Positions 6,443 to 6,683 of a DNA stretch of 6,683 nt are shown here, piece after piece. Within the stretch, counting starts at the first letter, position 1; the number at the start of each line of letters is the position of its first letter. Location of the stretch: assembly GCA_902489185.1 (NCBI GenBank), contig CABTZC010000120.1:1-6683 (forward strand). Reading direction: 5' to 3'. A program made the translations under genes and the position numbers. The notes below the pieces were generated by a model. It was not told the DNA's origin and ran no database searches. It saw nothing but the letters and a program-made list of their open reading frames with translations. This DNA is from an uncultured Brevibacterium sp. (GTDB lineage: Bacteria; Actinomycetota; Actinomycetes; Actinomycetales; Brevibacteriaceae).

Positions 6443-6683
6443 ATGCGCTCGATTACAGCTCCTCAGCCGGGCGGTCCTGACGCCCTGAAACTTTCCGATT
6501 CCCCCGTTCCTTCCGCTCAGCCTGGTGAGGTTGTTGTGAAGGTGGAGGCCGCTGGCGTGAACCGGGCCGACGTCCTCCAGCGAATGGGCTTTTACACTCC
6601 TCCGGCGGGCGCCACGGACATCCTGGGCCTCGAAGCCGCCGGGACTGTTCACCAGGTTGGTGACGAGGTTGAAGAGTGGCAGG
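6443..6683 (+). CDS. NAD(P)H:quinone oxidoreductase, PIG3 family, N-terminal part (runs off the window)
   Basis: Eighty codons are present and open to the window edge; full-length relatives have about 320-330 residues. The product starts MRSITAPQPGGPDAL and continues with PGEVVVKVEAAGVNRADVLQ (about 28-47) and GFYTPPAGATDILGLEAAG (about 49-67). These are the hallmarks of the PIG3-type branch of the zinc-independent quinone oxidoreductases in the medium-chain dehydrogenase/reductase superfamily. The visible part is the GroES-like substrate domain; the NADPH-binding Rossmann domain lies outside the window. Family members reduce quinones or act on related carbonyl substrates in the cytoplasm; the substrate here is unknown. 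It is divergent from ilvA across 55 bases, so the two probably have back-to-back promoters. Confidence 0.92.
   Translation, partial: MRSITAPQPGGPDALKLSDSPVPSAQPGEVVVKVEAAGVNRADVLQRMGFYTPPAGATDILGLEAAGTVHQVGDEVEEWQ

Overview
The window reads as chromosomal DNA of a high-GC Gram-positive bacterium (Actinomycetota, most likely Micrococcales). The reasons are the GC-rich third codon positions, a threonine ammonia-lyase of the Corynebacterium glutamicum type, a PIG3-type quinone oxidoreductase, and homologues of the actinobacterial trehalose/alpha-glucan enzymes TreY and maltokinase. Genus cannot be fixed from the sequence.

Layout, left to right: the 5' two thirds of a tRNA-Ser(UGA) gene on the minus strand (1-46, cut by the window edge); a short divergent promoter region (47-216); a large plus-strand gene for a TreY (maltooligosyltrehalose synthase, GH13) homologue (217-2868); a 30-base convergent gap; a minus-strand gene for a maltokinase (Mak/Pep2) homologue with an extra coiled-coil and acidic tail (2899-5016); ilvA on the minus strand (5086-6387), just upstream of the maltokinase homologue and co-directional with it; a 55-base divergent gap; and the 5' end of a quinone oxidoreductase gene on the plus strand (6443 to the window end).

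The main observation is that both alpha-glucan proteins look like pseudoenzymes. The TreY homologue keeps the family fold signatures from end to end, but the positions aligning with the catalytic nucleophile Asp and the third catalytic Asp are Arg and Val, and several substrate-site residues are gone. The maltokinase homologue has lost the catalytic Asp of HGD (now HGE) and the metal-binding Asp of DFE (now NFS). Both frames are long and uninterrupted, so this does not look like ordinary gene decay. Two adjacent, convergent, catalytically degenerate relatives of enzymes from one metabolic network suggest that they now act together in a binding, scaffolding or regulatory role, possibly sensing maltooligosaccharide or maltose-1-phosphate. 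That joint role is inference. The flanking tRNA, ilvA and quinone oxidoreductase genes look ordinary and probably mark conserved chromosomal backbone.
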